From NCBI RefSeq assembly GCF_030285625.1, contig NZ_CP127294.1, forward strand, positions 9,804,001-9,868,000: a DNA stretch of 64,000 nt, read 5' to 3'. The stretch comes from Amycolatopsis sp. 2-15 (GTDB lineage Bacteria; Actinomycetota; Actinomycetes; Mycobacteriales; Pseudonocardiaceae). Below are positions 1 to 7,718 of the stretch, in pieces (within the stretch, counting starts at the first letter, position 1; every line of letters starts with the position of its first letter). The notes under the pieces are model-generated. The model was given only the letters and a program-made list of their open reading frames with translations, searched no databases and was not told where the DNA came from. The position numbers and the translations under genes are program-made.

Positions 1-599
1 GACGCCTCGGTGAGCTCCGGACGGTCGCCACCGACGATCGGCTCGATGCCGGTCACCTTCGCGGACTTCGCCGCGTCCTGCGCCGGGATCTCGACGGTCT
101 CCTCGGCGGCAGCGCCGTCGGCGGCCTCGGCCTCGACGGCGCCCGGACGCACCGAGATCACCGGCGTGCCCTTGGCCGCCTTGGACTTCACGGAGAACGC
201 GCCACCGAAGATGGACTGGTCCACCGAACCGTCGGCGTTCACGCCCACCGCGTCGTAGAGCAGACCGGAGCCCAGCCGCACGGCGACGCGCGCGGCGACC
301 TCCTTGCCCTCGGCGCTGGCGGCGACGAGCACGGCGGCCGGCGAAGCCTGCTCCGCGAGCTTCGTCAGCACGTCGACCTTCGGGGTCACCAGGTAGCTCG
401 TGGCGTCGTCGCCCTCGGCGACGTAGATCTTCGCGGCACCGTGGCCGGCGAGCGCTTCCTTGGCCTTGGCCGCGGTGCCCGTGGGGCCCACGACGACGGC
501 CGAGGGCTCACCCAGCGCGCGGGCGGCGGTCAGCAGCTCGAGCGTGACCTTCTTGACATCACCGTCGACGTGGTCGACGAGGACGAGTACTTCAGCCAT
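1..599 (-). CDS. etfA: Electron transfer flavoprotein alpha subunit, 3' end cut by window edge
   Basis: The reverse strand from the ATG at 599 reads MAEVLVLVDHVDGDVKKVTL, the typical start of an EtfA/FixB N-terminal domain. About 199 residues are present. The FAD-binding C-terminal half lies beyond position 1. With EtfB the protein forms the soluble FAD/AMP heterodimer that passes electrons from acyl-CoA and other dehydrogenases to the ETF:quinone oxidoreductase. A strong ribosome site (GAGGAGG, complement near 606-613) precedes the ATG, and the gene follows etfB by 28 bases, so the two are one operon. The part of the protein seen here is intact. Identification rests on the N-terminal sequence and on the partner gene. 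Confidence 0.93.
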   Translation of the reverse strand, partial: MAEVLVLVDHVDGDVKKVTLELLTAARALGEPSAVVVGPTGTAAKAKEALAGHGAAKIYVAEGDDATSYLVTPKVDVLTKLAEQASPAAVLVAASAEGKEVAARVAVRLGSGLLYDAVGVNADGSVDQSIFGGAFSVKSKAAKGTPVISVRPGAVEAEAADGAAAEETVEIPAQDAAKSAKVTGIEPIVGGDRPELTEA

Positions 600-627
600 T
601 TTTCGTGATCCTCCTCGAAACCGTGTC

Positions 628-1413
628 TCAGATGAGCTTCTGCGCGACCAGGTACTCGGCGACCTTGGTGCCGCCGTCGCCCTCGTCCTCCACCTTCTCG
701 CCCGCGGTGCGCGGCGGCTTGGGAGACGACTCGAGCACGGTGGACCACGCGTTGGCGAGACCGACCTCGCCCGCGTCGATGCCGAGGTCGGCGACGGTGA
801 ACGTCTCGACCGGCTTCTTCTTCGCGGCCATGATGCCCTTGAACGACGGGTAACGCGGCTCGTTGATCTTCTCGCCGACGCTCACGAGCGCGGGCAGGTT
901 CGCCTCGAGGTGGGTGATGCCGTCCTCGGTCTCGCGGTCGGCCTTCACGCTGGTGCCCTCGACGGTCAGCTGGCGCACGTAGGTCAGCTGCGGCAGGCCG
1001 AGCAGCTCGGCGACGATCGCCGGCACGGCGGCGCCGCGGCCGTCGGACGCTTCGTTGCCGGCGATGATCAGGTCGAAGCCCTCGACCTTGCGGATCGCGG
1101 CGGCGAGCACCTTGGCGGTGGCGATGGCGTCGGAGCCGTGCAGCACCTCGTCGGAGACGTGGATGGCCTTGTCGGCGCCCATGGACAGCGCCTTGCGGAT
1201 GGCGTCGGTGGCGCGGTCGGGTCCGACGGAGATCACAGTGACCTCGCCCTCGCCCGCTTCCTTGATCTTCAGCGCCTCTTCGACGGCCTTCTCGTTGATC
1301 TCGTCGAGCACGGCGTCTGCGGATTCGCGGTCAAGTGTGTTGTCGGCACCGGAGAGCTTCCGCTCCGAGTAGGTGTCCGGTACCTGCTTGACCAGGACAA
1401 CGATGTTCGTCAT
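628..1413 (-). CDS. etfB: Electron transfer flavoprotein beta subunit
   Basis: A 261-residue protein starting MTNIVVLVKQVPDTYSERKL, the standard length and N-terminus of EtfB/FixA. An AMP-binding region follows (VSVGPDRATDAIRKALSMGADKAIHV, broken here only by reading), then the conserved EtfB recognition-loop area. The ATG at 1413 is chosen because it begins the conserved sequence; upstream in-frame codons encode unrelated residues. First gene of the etfB-etfA operon. In Mycobacterium tuberculosis the same pair (Rv3029c-Rv3028c) also lies divergent from an Rv3030-Rv3032 polysaccharide cluster, which matches the order seen here. Confidence 0.95.
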   Translation of the reverse strand: MTNIVVLVKQVPDTYSERKLSGADNTLDRESADAVLDEINEKAVEEALKIKEAGEGEVTVISVGPDRATDAIRKALSMGADKAIHVSDEVLHGSDAIATAKVLAAAIRKVEGFDLIIAGNEASDGRGAAVPAIVAELLGLPQLTYVRQLTVEGTSVKADRETEDGITHLEANLPALVSVGEKINEPRYPSFKGIMAAKKKPVETFTVADLGIDAGEVGLANAWSTVLESSPKPPRTAGEKVEDEGDGGTKVAEYLVAQKLI

Positions 1414-1494
1414 GGGTCTTCTTCGACCTCCCGGTTGGGGCCGGCTCTCGGCCGCGGGACAGTGCTCTACTGGCCGGTAGATTAGGGCCATTCA

Positions 1495-1529
1495 GGCGGG
1501 GAGACCCGCCGAGGTGACGGCATTCACCT
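1495..1529. promoter_or_regulatory. Two inverted repeats in the etfB/degV divergent intergenic region
   Basis: GGCGGG-GAGA-CCCGCC (1495-1510) is followed by AGGTGA-CGGCAT-TCACCT (1512-1529). They lie about 80 bases upstream of etfB and about 130 bases upstream of the DegV gene. They could be an operator or a 5'-UTR hairpin. No specific regulator can be named. Confidence 0.3.
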
Positions 1530-1656
1530 GGATGAGCAATCTTTTGAGACCATCGTCCCGGTAGTCCGCCGGTTAACCCGTCCAGCACACCGCTCGCCCG
1601 ATCGGACCAACGGTGGGCTACTGGCAGTAGGCCGACAGGCGTTAACCTCCCGCACC

Positions 1657-2493
1657 ATGCCCGCGCACATCGCCGTAGTCACGGACTCGACCTCGTGCCT
1701 GCCCGACAAACTCGCCGCCCGTTGGGGCATCGGCGTGGTGCAGGTTCAGCTGCACGTCGGGGATCAGACGGACGACGAACACCGGTTCGACCGCAACGAG
1801 CTCATCGCCGCCATGAAGTCCGGCCACAACGTCACCACCTCGCCGCCCGACCCGGGTGCGTTCTTCTGGACGTACCAGGACGCCGCCGCGCGCGGCGCGT
1901 CCGCCATCGTCAGCCTGCACATCTCCGGTCGCCTTTCGGACACCGTGCAGGCGGCGCGCGAGGCGGCGCAGCAGGTCCGGATCCCCGTGCACATCATCGA
2001 CAGCGGAACGGCCAGCATGAGCCTCGGCTACGCAGCGGTGTCGGCCGCGCGCGTCGCCGGCGCCGGCGGTCAGCTCGCGCGCGTGCTCGAGGCCGCCGAG
2101 CGCCGCGTGCGCGCCGCCACCGAGCTGATCTACGTGGACACGCTCGAGTACCTCCGGCGCACGGGACGCGTCGGAGCCGCCCAGTCGCTGGTGGGTACGG
2201 CGTTCTCGATCAAGCCGTTACTCACTGTCCGTAATGGTGAAGTCTCGCCGCTGGCGCGCGTTCCCGGCGCGAAACGCGCGATGAACCGTCTGGTGGACCT
2301 CGCGGTGAAGGCCGCGGGCGACCAACGCGTGGACGTCGCCGTGACGCGCTTCGGCTCGGACGAGACCGAGGTCGTCCGGCGTCTGAGGGACCGGATCCCC
2401 GGTATCACGGACGTCGTGGTCGGCGACGCGAGCACGGTGATCGGCGCGCACGTCGGCCCGGGCGCGCTGAGCATCACGGTGTCGCCGACCTGA
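1657..2493 (+). CDS. DegV family fatty-acid-binding protein
   Basis: A 278-residue protein with the DegV fold signature: N-terminal AVVTDSTSCLPDKLA, central SLHISGRLSDTVQAA and DSGTASMSLG, then EYLRRTGRVGAAQSLVG and IKPLLTVRNGEVSP. DegV/FakB proteins bind a long-chain fatty acid and, in firmicutes, present it to the kinase FakA. No kinase partner is visible here, so the physiological role in this organism is open. The ATG at 1657 directly begins the conserved strand. The 3' end overlaps the tail of the convergent membrane-protein gene by 20 bases. Confidence 0.88.
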   Translation: MPAHIAVVTDSTSCLPDKLAARWGIGVVQVQLHVGDQTDDEHRFDRNELIAAMKSGHNVTTSPPDPGAFFWTYQDAAARGASAIVSLHISGRLSDTVQAAREAAQQVRIPVHIIDSGTASMSLGYAAVSAARVAGAGGQLARVLEAAERRVRAATELIYVDTLEYLRRTGRVGAAQSLVGTAFSIKPLLTVRNGEVSPLARVPGAKRAMNRLVDLAVKAAGDQRVDVAVTRFGSDETEVVRRLRDRIPGITDVVVGDASTVIGAHVGPGALSITVSPT

Positions 2494-2899
2494 CCTCTCG
2501 CCGCCCGGGGACGAACAGCACCACGAGGGGGACCACCACGCTCAGCGCGAGCGTTGAAAGGATCATTACCTGGTCGATTGTCGCGAAGTGGCCGACGTGC
2601 CCGAGGTGGTAGCCGAAGTGCGGCACCGCGAACAGCAGCGCCGCCACGGCCGCCAGGCGCGCGACGGCTGTGGTGCCGATCACGGCGGCGCCGATCAGCG
2701 TCGCCGCCAGGGCCAGGTTGAGGGCGCCGAAGTCGCGGATGAGGTGTTCGTCGAACGCTCCGTCCATGCTGACCCAGCCGTGCCGAAAGCCGGGAAAGTC
2801 CTGGTAGAAGCCCAGGGGCCACAGAAGTGGCCACAGCCCCGTCGCCGCCGTGACGACGCCGAGCAGCACCAGCAGTACGCGCGTGAGGGTCCGTTGCAT
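2474..2899 (-). CDS. Small four-helix integral membrane protein
   Basis: About 141 residues starting MQRTLTRVLLVLLGVVTAAT, with four hydrophobic segments: residues about 6-26, 55-75, 80-95 and 108-130. A conserved-looking GFYQDFPGF motif lies in the first loop and HFGYHLGHVGHF between helices 3 and 4. It resembles DoxX/DUF4345-like small membrane proteins, but I cannot assign a function. The start at 2899 was chosen over one 36 bases upstream because the upstream residues are basic and unlike a membrane protein start. It is convergent and overlapping with degV, and divergent from the methyltransferase gene. Confidence 0.65.
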   Translation of the reverse strand: MQRTLTRVLLVLLGVVTAATGLWPLLWPLGFYQDFPGFRHGWVSMDGAFDEHLIRDFGALNLALAATLIGAAVIGTTAVARLAAVAALLFAVPHFGYHLGHVGHFATIDQVMILSTLALSVVVPLVVLFVPGRREVRSATP

Positions 2900-2952
2900 G
2901 GGGCTGGAACGAGACGGCGGTCGGGAACGTGACACGCGCTAGGGTCGCGCAG

Positions 2953-3726
2953 GTGACCAACGCAGCCACCCGGGCCGAGGCACTGCACCTCACCGGCGAA
3001 CGGACCGTCCCCGGCATCCCCGAGGAGAATTACTGGTTCCGTCGCCACGAAGCCGCCTACGTCGCTCTGCTCCCCCACTGCGCCGGCGCGACGGTGCTGG
3101 AGGCGGGCTGCGGCGAGGGGTACGGCGCGGGGCTGATCGCGAAGACGGCGCGGCGCGTGCTGGCGCTGGACTACGACGTGCCGACGACGGAACACGTCGC
3201 GCGCCGGTACCCGGACGTCGCGGTGGCGCGCGCGAACCTCGCATATTTGCCGTTGAGCGGCGAATCCGTGGACGTGGTCGCGAACTTCCAGGTGATCGAG
3301 CACCTGTGGGACCAGGACGGGTTCCTCGCCGAATGCTTCCGCGTCCTGCGGCCGGGCGGGAAAATGCTGGTCACGACGCCGAACCGGCTGACGTTCACGC
3401 CCGACTCCGACACGCCGCTGAACCCCTACCACACCCGGGAGCTCGCACCGTCCGAATTGGACGGTCTGCTGCGCGCCGCCGGGTTCGTCGTCCAATCGCT
3501 ACACGGGTTGCATCACGGGGAACGGCTGCGCGAGCTGGAACGCGCGTACGGCGGCTCGATCATCGACGCGCAGCTCGAGGTGGTGATGGGCTCGCTGCCC
3601 GGGCAGGCCGTGTGGCCGGCGGGGTTGCTCACCGACGTCGCGGCGATCGGGGCGGAGGACTTCTCCGTCCGCGGTGACGACCTGGACGCGAGCCTCGACC
3701 TGGTCGCGGTGGCGGTGCGCCCGTGA
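2953..3726 (+). CDS. Class I SAM-dependent methyltransferase (Rv3030-like)
   Basis: About 257 residues from GTG 2953; a GTG at 2929 in frame is an alternative. The SAM-binding motif I is TVLEAGCGEGYGAG, motif II LALDYDVPTTEHVA, then VVANFQVIEHLWD and the RVLRPGGKMLVTTPNRL block of Methyltransf_11/25 proteins. It is joined by a 4-base GTGA overlap to the GH57 branching enzyme, and a GT4 transferase follows further on, as in the mycobacterial MGLP locus. This suggests O-methylation of an alpha-glucan or mannan, but the substrate is inferred from context only. Residues near 100 (LPLSGES) are encoded by a copy of the dispersed palindrome at 3247-3264. Confidence 0.85.
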   Translation: MTNAATRAEALHLTGERTVPGIPEENYWFRRHEAAYVALLPHCAGATVLEAGCGEGYGAGLIAKTARRVLALDYDVPTTEHVARRYPDVAVARANLAYLPLSGESVDVVANFQVIEHLWDQDGFLAECFRVLRPGGKMLVTTPNRLTFTPDSDTPLNPYHTRELAPSELDGLLRAAGFVVQSLHGLHHGERLRELERAYGGSIIDAQLEVVMGSLPGQAVWPAGLLTDVAAIGAEDFSVRGDDLDASLDLVAVAVRP

Positions 3727-5255
3727 CTCCGCCTGCCTCGGAAGGCACTTTTTGCCTCGTCCTGCACAGCCACCTGCCCTGGTTGCCGCACCACGGCAGC
3801 TGGCCCGTCGGCGAGGAGTGGCTCTACCAGGCGTGGGCGCATTCGTACCTGCCGGTCGTCGACCTGCTGCAGCGTTTCGCCGCTGAGGGGCGACGCGAGG
3901 TCCTGACGCTCGGCATGACGCCCGTGCTCGCGGCGCAGCTCGACGATCCGTACGCGATCCGTGCGTGCCACGACTGGCTCGGCGACTGGCAGCTGCGCGC
4001 GCGGCACGCGTCGACGCTGTGGGGCGGCGACCCGCTCCTGCGCGACCTGGCCGCGGCCGAGCACCAGACAGCCGTGCGCGCGACGGAGGAGCTGGAGACA
4101 CGCTGGCGCCACGGGTTCTCGCCGATCCTGCGGTCACTTGTGGACAGTGACACGATCGAACTGCTGGGGGGGCCGCTCGCGCACCCGTTTCAGCCGTTGC
4201 TGGACGAGGACGTCCGCGCGTTCGCTTTGCGCGAAGGCCTGGCCGATGCGCAGCTGCGCGTTGGGCGGCGGCCAGAGGGCATCTGGGCGCCGGAATGCGG
4301 CTACGAGCCCGGGATGGAACGGGGTTACGCCGCGGCGGGCGTGCAGCGGTTCCTCGTCGACGGGCCGTCGCTGCACGGCGACACGTCGACGGCGCGCACG
4401 GTCGGCTCGTCGGACGTGGTGTGTTTCGGGCGCGATCTCGAGGTGACGTACCGGGTCTGGTCGCCGAAAGCCGGCTACCCGGGGCACGCGGCGTACCGCG
4501 ATTTCCACACGTGGGCGCACGAAGTGGGGTTGAAGGCTTCGCGCGTCACCGGCAAGCAGGTGCCGCCGCATGAGAAGGCGCCGTACGACCCGGCGCTGGC
4601 GGCCGGCGTGCTCGGTACGCACGTGAAGGACTTCGTCGACACGGTCGTCGCGCGGCTGCGTTCGCTGCGGGAGCAGCACGGACGTGAGTCGCTTGTGGTC
4701 GCGGCGTACGACACGGAGCTGTTCGGGCACTGGTGGCACGAGGGTCCCGCGTGGCTCGAGGGGGTGCTGCGCGCGTTGCCCGAGGTGGGTGTGCGCGTGA
4801 CGACGCTGCAGGGCGCGCTGGAGGCCGGCCATGTGGGGGCGCCGATCGACCTGCCGGCGTCGTCGTGGGGCTCGGGCAAGGACTGGCGCGTTTGGGACGG
4901 CGAGCAGGTGGCCGACATGGTGCAGGACAACACCGCGTTGCAGAAACGCTTGCTGGACCTCGTTTCCGGGCACTTCGGAGAGCACGGGGGGACCGCTCGC
5001 GACACCGTGGCCGATCAGGCCGTCGCGGAGGCGATGCTGGCGTTGTCGAGTGACTGGGCGTTCATGGTCACCAAGGACTCCGCCGCGGATTACGCGCGCC
5101 GGCGCGCCCGCGTGCACGCCTCGCGTTTCGACGAGCTCGCCGGGCTGCTGCGCTCCGGCGACCACGCCCGCGGGCACGAGCTCGCGGCGGAGTACCGCCG
5201 CGCCGATGGACCGTTCGGACAGCTGGACGCACGACAGCTGCTGCCACACAAGTGA
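3723..5255 (+). CDS. GH57 1,4-alpha-glucan branching enzyme (Rv3031-like)
   Basis: A 510-residue protein starting at GTG 3723, inside the stop of the preceding gene. The N-terminal FCLVLHSHLPWLPHHG is the GH57 strand-1 motif. The catalytic nucleophile is Glu191 in GIWAPECGYEPG, and the acid/base is Asp330 in AAYDTELFGHWWHEGP. A C-terminal DUF1957-type helical domain follows, ending in SDWAFMVTKDSAADYA. Length and motifs fit actinobacterial GH57 branching enzymes, which introduce alpha-1,6 branches. Coupling to the methyltransferase points to a methylated storage or lipid-binding polysaccharide rather than bulk glycogen. This assignment is strong for family and moderate for pathway. Confidence 0.92.
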   Translation: MTPPASEGTFCLVLHSHLPWLPHHGSWPVGEEWLYQAWAHSYLPVVDLLQRFAAEGRREVLTLGMTPVLAAQLDDPYAIRACHDWLGDWQLRARHASTLWGGDPLLRDLAAAEHQTAVRATEELETRWRHGFSPILRSLVDSDTIELLGGPLAHPFQPLLDEDVRAFALREGLADAQLRVGRRPEGIWAPECGYEPGMERGYAAAGVQRFLVDGPSLHGDTSTARTVGSSDVVCFGRDLEVTYRVWSPKAGYPGHAAYRDFHTWAHEVGLKASRVTGKQVPPHEKAPYDPALAAGVLGTHVKDFVDTVVARLRSLREQHGRESLVVAAYDTELFGHWWHEGPAWLEGVLRALPEVGVRVTTLQGALEAGHVGAPIDLPASSWGSGKDWRVWDGEQVADMVQDNTALQKRLLDLVSGHFGEHGGTARDTVADQAVAEAMLALSSDWAFMVTKDSAADYARRRARVHASRFDELAGLLRSGDHARGHELAAEYRRADGPFGQLDARQLLPHK

Positions 5256-5270
5256 AAGGGACACCGAGGA

Positions 5271-5759
5271 ATGAGCATTCGCGATATCCCGCTGAAGACG
5301 CTCTCGGGTGATGACACCACCCTGGGCGCGCTCGGCGGCAAGGCGCTGCTGGTGGTCAACGTCGCCTCCAAGTGCGGCCTGACCCCGCAGTACACCGGCC
5401 TGGAGCGGCTGCAGGAACGCTACGGCGACAAGGGTTTCTCCGTCGTCGGGTTCCCGTGCAACCAGTTCGCCGGCCAGGAGCCCGGGACGGCCGACGAGAT
5501 CCAGACGTTCTGCTCCACCACCTACGGCGTCACGTTCCCGCTGTTCGAGAAGCTCGAGGTGAACGGCGACGACCGTCACCCGCTGTACTCCACGCTCACC
5601 CAGACCGCTGACGCCGAGGGTGCAGCCGGCGACGTGCAGTGGAACTTCGAGAAGTTCCTGATCGACTCCGACGGTGAGGTCGTGGGCCGGTTCCGTCCGC
5701 GGACCGAGCCCGAGGACGACACCGTGGTGAAGGCGATCGAGGCCGTGCTGCCTGCCTGA
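5271..5759 (+). CDS. Glutathione peroxidase-family (thioredoxin-type) peroxidase
   Basis: A 162-residue protein with the GPx blocks VNVASKCGLTPQYTGL (peroxidatic Cys35), VVGFPCNQFAGQEPG and WNFEKFLIDSDGEVVGRF, so Cys, Gln and Trp of the catalytic site are present. A further Cys at about residue 81 (FCSTTYGVTFP) is placed like the resolving Cys of thioredoxin-dependent GPx enzymes. The protein probably reduces peroxides using thioredoxin, since actinomycetes lack glutathione (general knowledge). A ribosome site (GAAAGGGAC) precedes the ATG 15 bases after the GH57 gene, so it may be co-transcribed. It is not part of the mycobacterial MGLP locus. Confidence 0.93.
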   Translation: MSIRDIPLKTLSGDDTTLGALGGKALLVVNVASKCGLTPQYTGLERLQERYGDKGFSVVGFPCNQFAGQEPGTADEIQTFCSTTYGVTFPLFEKLEVNGDDRHPLYSTLTQTADAEGAAGDVQWNFEKFLIDSDGEVVGRFRPRTEPEDDTVVKAIEAVLPA

Positions 5760-5778
5760 TTTTCACGGCCGGCGAAGG

Positions 5779-5808
5779 GCGGGGACTCCGTTGGGGTTCC
5801 CGCTTTTT
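5779..5808 (+). terminator. Rho-independent terminator after the peroxidase gene
   Basis: GCGGGGAC / GTTCCCGC form an 8-bp stem around a 9-base loop, followed immediately by TTTTT (5804-5808). This ends the methyltransferase-GH57-GPx transcript. Confidence 0.8.
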
Positions 5809-5812
5809 CGTG

Positions 5813-5830
5813 TCGCCGTTCAGCGGCGAA
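5813..5830. repeat. Dispersed palindrome, consensus copy
   Basis: TCGCCGTTCAGCGGCGAA, the archetypal form of the family, lies just after the terminator and just before the stop codon of the convergent GH2 gene. It can fold into a 6-7 bp hairpin with a 3-base loop. No open reading frame is needed here. Confidence 0.85.
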
Positions 5831-5836
5831 ACGTCT

Positions 5837-7639
5837 CTAGCTGGGGTTTTGTGGCTCCTGGGCGGCTTCGACGGCCGGGAACGAGCCGCAGGTGATGACC
5901 GCGCGGTTGCGGGCGGTCGCGACGTCCGCATCGAGTTTGGTCACGCGGCGGTCGTAGGTGAGCAGGCCGTTGACCTCGTTTTCGACGTCCGTGGTCTGGG
6001 TGTAGATCGCGCCGGAGAGGCCCCATTCGCCGACCAGGGACTCCAGTCGGTTGCTGAGCTCCGCGTAACGGCGCGTGAGGTGATCGGCGTCAGCGGTCAT
6101 CTCGTACGCGTTGGGCGGGCCGGGCCAGCCGTCGTCGTCGAGGACGAGCCCGAGGCCCCCGTACTCACCGTCGATGAGCGCGCGGTGGTCCTGCACGCGC
6201 GGCTCGCCGGGGCCGACGTACGTGTGGTCGTCGTAGACATCGCCGGCGCCTGTGTCGGTACGGGAGAAGCAGCAGTTCACGCCGCTGTTGGCCACGACGA
6301 GGCGAGTTGGGTCGAGCTCCTTCACGACCTCGGCGATTCGCGCCGTGTCGAACTCACCCCAGCCCTCGTTGAACGGCACCCACGCGACGATCGACGGCAC
6401 GTTCCGCAGCAGCCGCACCATTTCGCGCAGCTCGGCCTCGAAGCGTTCCTTGCCCTCGGGCACCGGGTCCGGCGCCGGCCCGGGCGGCCCGTCGAACGAC
6501 ACCACCAGCGACGGCATGTCCTGCCAGACGACCAGGCCCAGCCGGTCGGTCCAGTGGTACCAACGCGCGGGCTCGACCTTCACGTGCTTGCGGACGCAGT
6601 TGAAGCCGAGCTCTTTCGTCTTTTCGAGGTCGAATCGCAGGGCGTCGTCGGTGGGCGCGGTGTAGCCGCCGTCGGGCCAATAGCCCTGGTCGAGCGGGCC
6701 GTGGAGGAAGGTGATCCGCCCGTTGAGGGCGACGCGGGGACGGCCGGCGGAATCCGGGACGAGCTCCACGGTGCGCAGTCCGCCGTAGCTGGTGACCTCG
6801 TCGAGCACGTCGCCGTGGTGGTCGAGCAGGCGCACGGTGAGGTCGTAGAGATACGGATCGTCGGGAGTCCACCAGTGGGGCACCGGGACGTCCGCCCGCA
6901 GCCGCGTGCCGGCGGCCCCGCGGACGCTGACGATCTCGTCGCCGCTGGGTGGCGAAACGCTCAGCTCGACTTGATCACCGCCCTTGGCCTGGGGAAATAC
7001 AGTGAAGCCCGCGAGGTCCGGAGTGATCTGCAGGTCCTCGATGCGGCCGGATGGCACCGGCTCGAGCCACACCGTCTGCCAGATCCCGGACGTCGGCGTG
7101 TAGCAAATGCCCCCCGGCGCGTTGCGCTGCTTGCCGAGCGGGAACGGCGCGATGTCGGTGCGGTCCTCGGCGCGAACGGTCAGCTCTTGCGGCCCGGACG
7201 CACGCAGCGCATCGGTGACGTCGGCCGCGAACGCCGTGTAGCCACCCTCGTGGGTGACCACGAGCTGGTTGTTCACCCAGACCTTCGCTGTCTGGTCGAC
7301 CGCGCCGAAGTGCAGCAGCACGCGTTCACCACGCCAGTCGTCGGGAATCTCGAACAGCCGCCGGTACCAGAGGACCTCGTCGCGCCGGTTGATTCCGGAG
7401 AGTGCCGATTCCGGCGCGAAGGGGACCAAGATGCGCTCCCCGTAGCCGACGGGCCGGGGTTCCTCGGGCGACGACGGCCACCCCGCGTAGTCCCAGACGC
7501 CGTTGAGGTTCAGCCACCGCGGCCGCCTCAGCTGCGGTCTGGGGTACTCGGGGAGCACGTTGGAGCGGCTGACGAGGTCGGTCCACGGCGTCGTCAGGGG
7601 CGGGTCCGCGCGCTGCCACTCGGGCTGGCTGGAAGTCAT
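5837..7639 (-). CDS. Glycoside hydrolase family 2 protein
   Basis: A 600-residue protein from the ATG at 7639 (MTSSQPEWQRADPPLTTPWT), with the GH2 layout: a sugar-binding jelly roll (RPRWLNLNGVWDYAGW ... ERVLLHFGAVDQTAKVWVN), an immunoglobulin-like domain, then a TIM barrel. The acid/base Glu lies in VAWVPFNEGWGEFDT and the nucleophile is probably the Glu in ALIDGEYGGLG. No signal peptide is visible, so it is likely intracellular. Substrate specificity (beta-galactoside, glucuronide or mannoside) cannot be read. It stands on the opposite strand within the MGLP-like gene order. SPPSGDE in the Ig-like domain is encoded by the palindrome at 6939-6956. Confidence 0.88.
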   Translation of the reverse strand: MTSSQPEWQRADPPLTTPWTDLVSRSNVLPEYPRPQLRRPRWLNLNGVWDYAGWPSSPEEPRPVGYGERILVPFAPESALSGINRRDEVLWYRRLFEIPDDWRGERVLLHFGAVDQTAKVWVNNQLVVTHEGGYTAFAADVTDALRASGPQELTVRAEDRTDIAPFPLGKQRNAPGGICYTPTSGIWQTVWLEPVPSGRIEDLQITPDLAGFTVFPQAKGGDQVELSVSPPSGDEIVSVRGAAGTRLRADVPVPHWWTPDDPYLYDLTVRLLDHHGDVLDEVTSYGGLRTVELVPDSAGRPRVALNGRITFLHGPLDQGYWPDGGYTAPTDDALRFDLEKTKELGFNCVRKHVKVEPARWYHWTDRLGLVVWQDMPSLVVSFDGPPGPAPDPVPEGKERFEAELREMVRLLRNVPSIVAWVPFNEGWGEFDTARIAEVVKELDPTRLVVANSGVNCCFSRTDTGAGDVYDDHTYVGPGEPRVQDHRALIDGEYGGLGLVLDDDGWPGPPNAYEMTADADHLTRRYAELSNRLESLVGEWGLSGAIYTQTTDVENEVNGLLTYDRRVTKLDADVATARNRAVITCGSFPAVEAAQEPQNPS

Positions 7640-7718
7640 CACCTCCGATGGTGACAGAGATCGGAGGCGGCGACAGCCGGGCCGCCCGACGGAAGCGACT
7701 GGCGAGTAACCTCTGCCC

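Noticed and set aside
5810..7654. Long + strand open frame opposite the GH2 gene
   Set aside because: Shadow of the GH2 coding strand; the GH2 catalytic motifs on the reverse strand are decisive.
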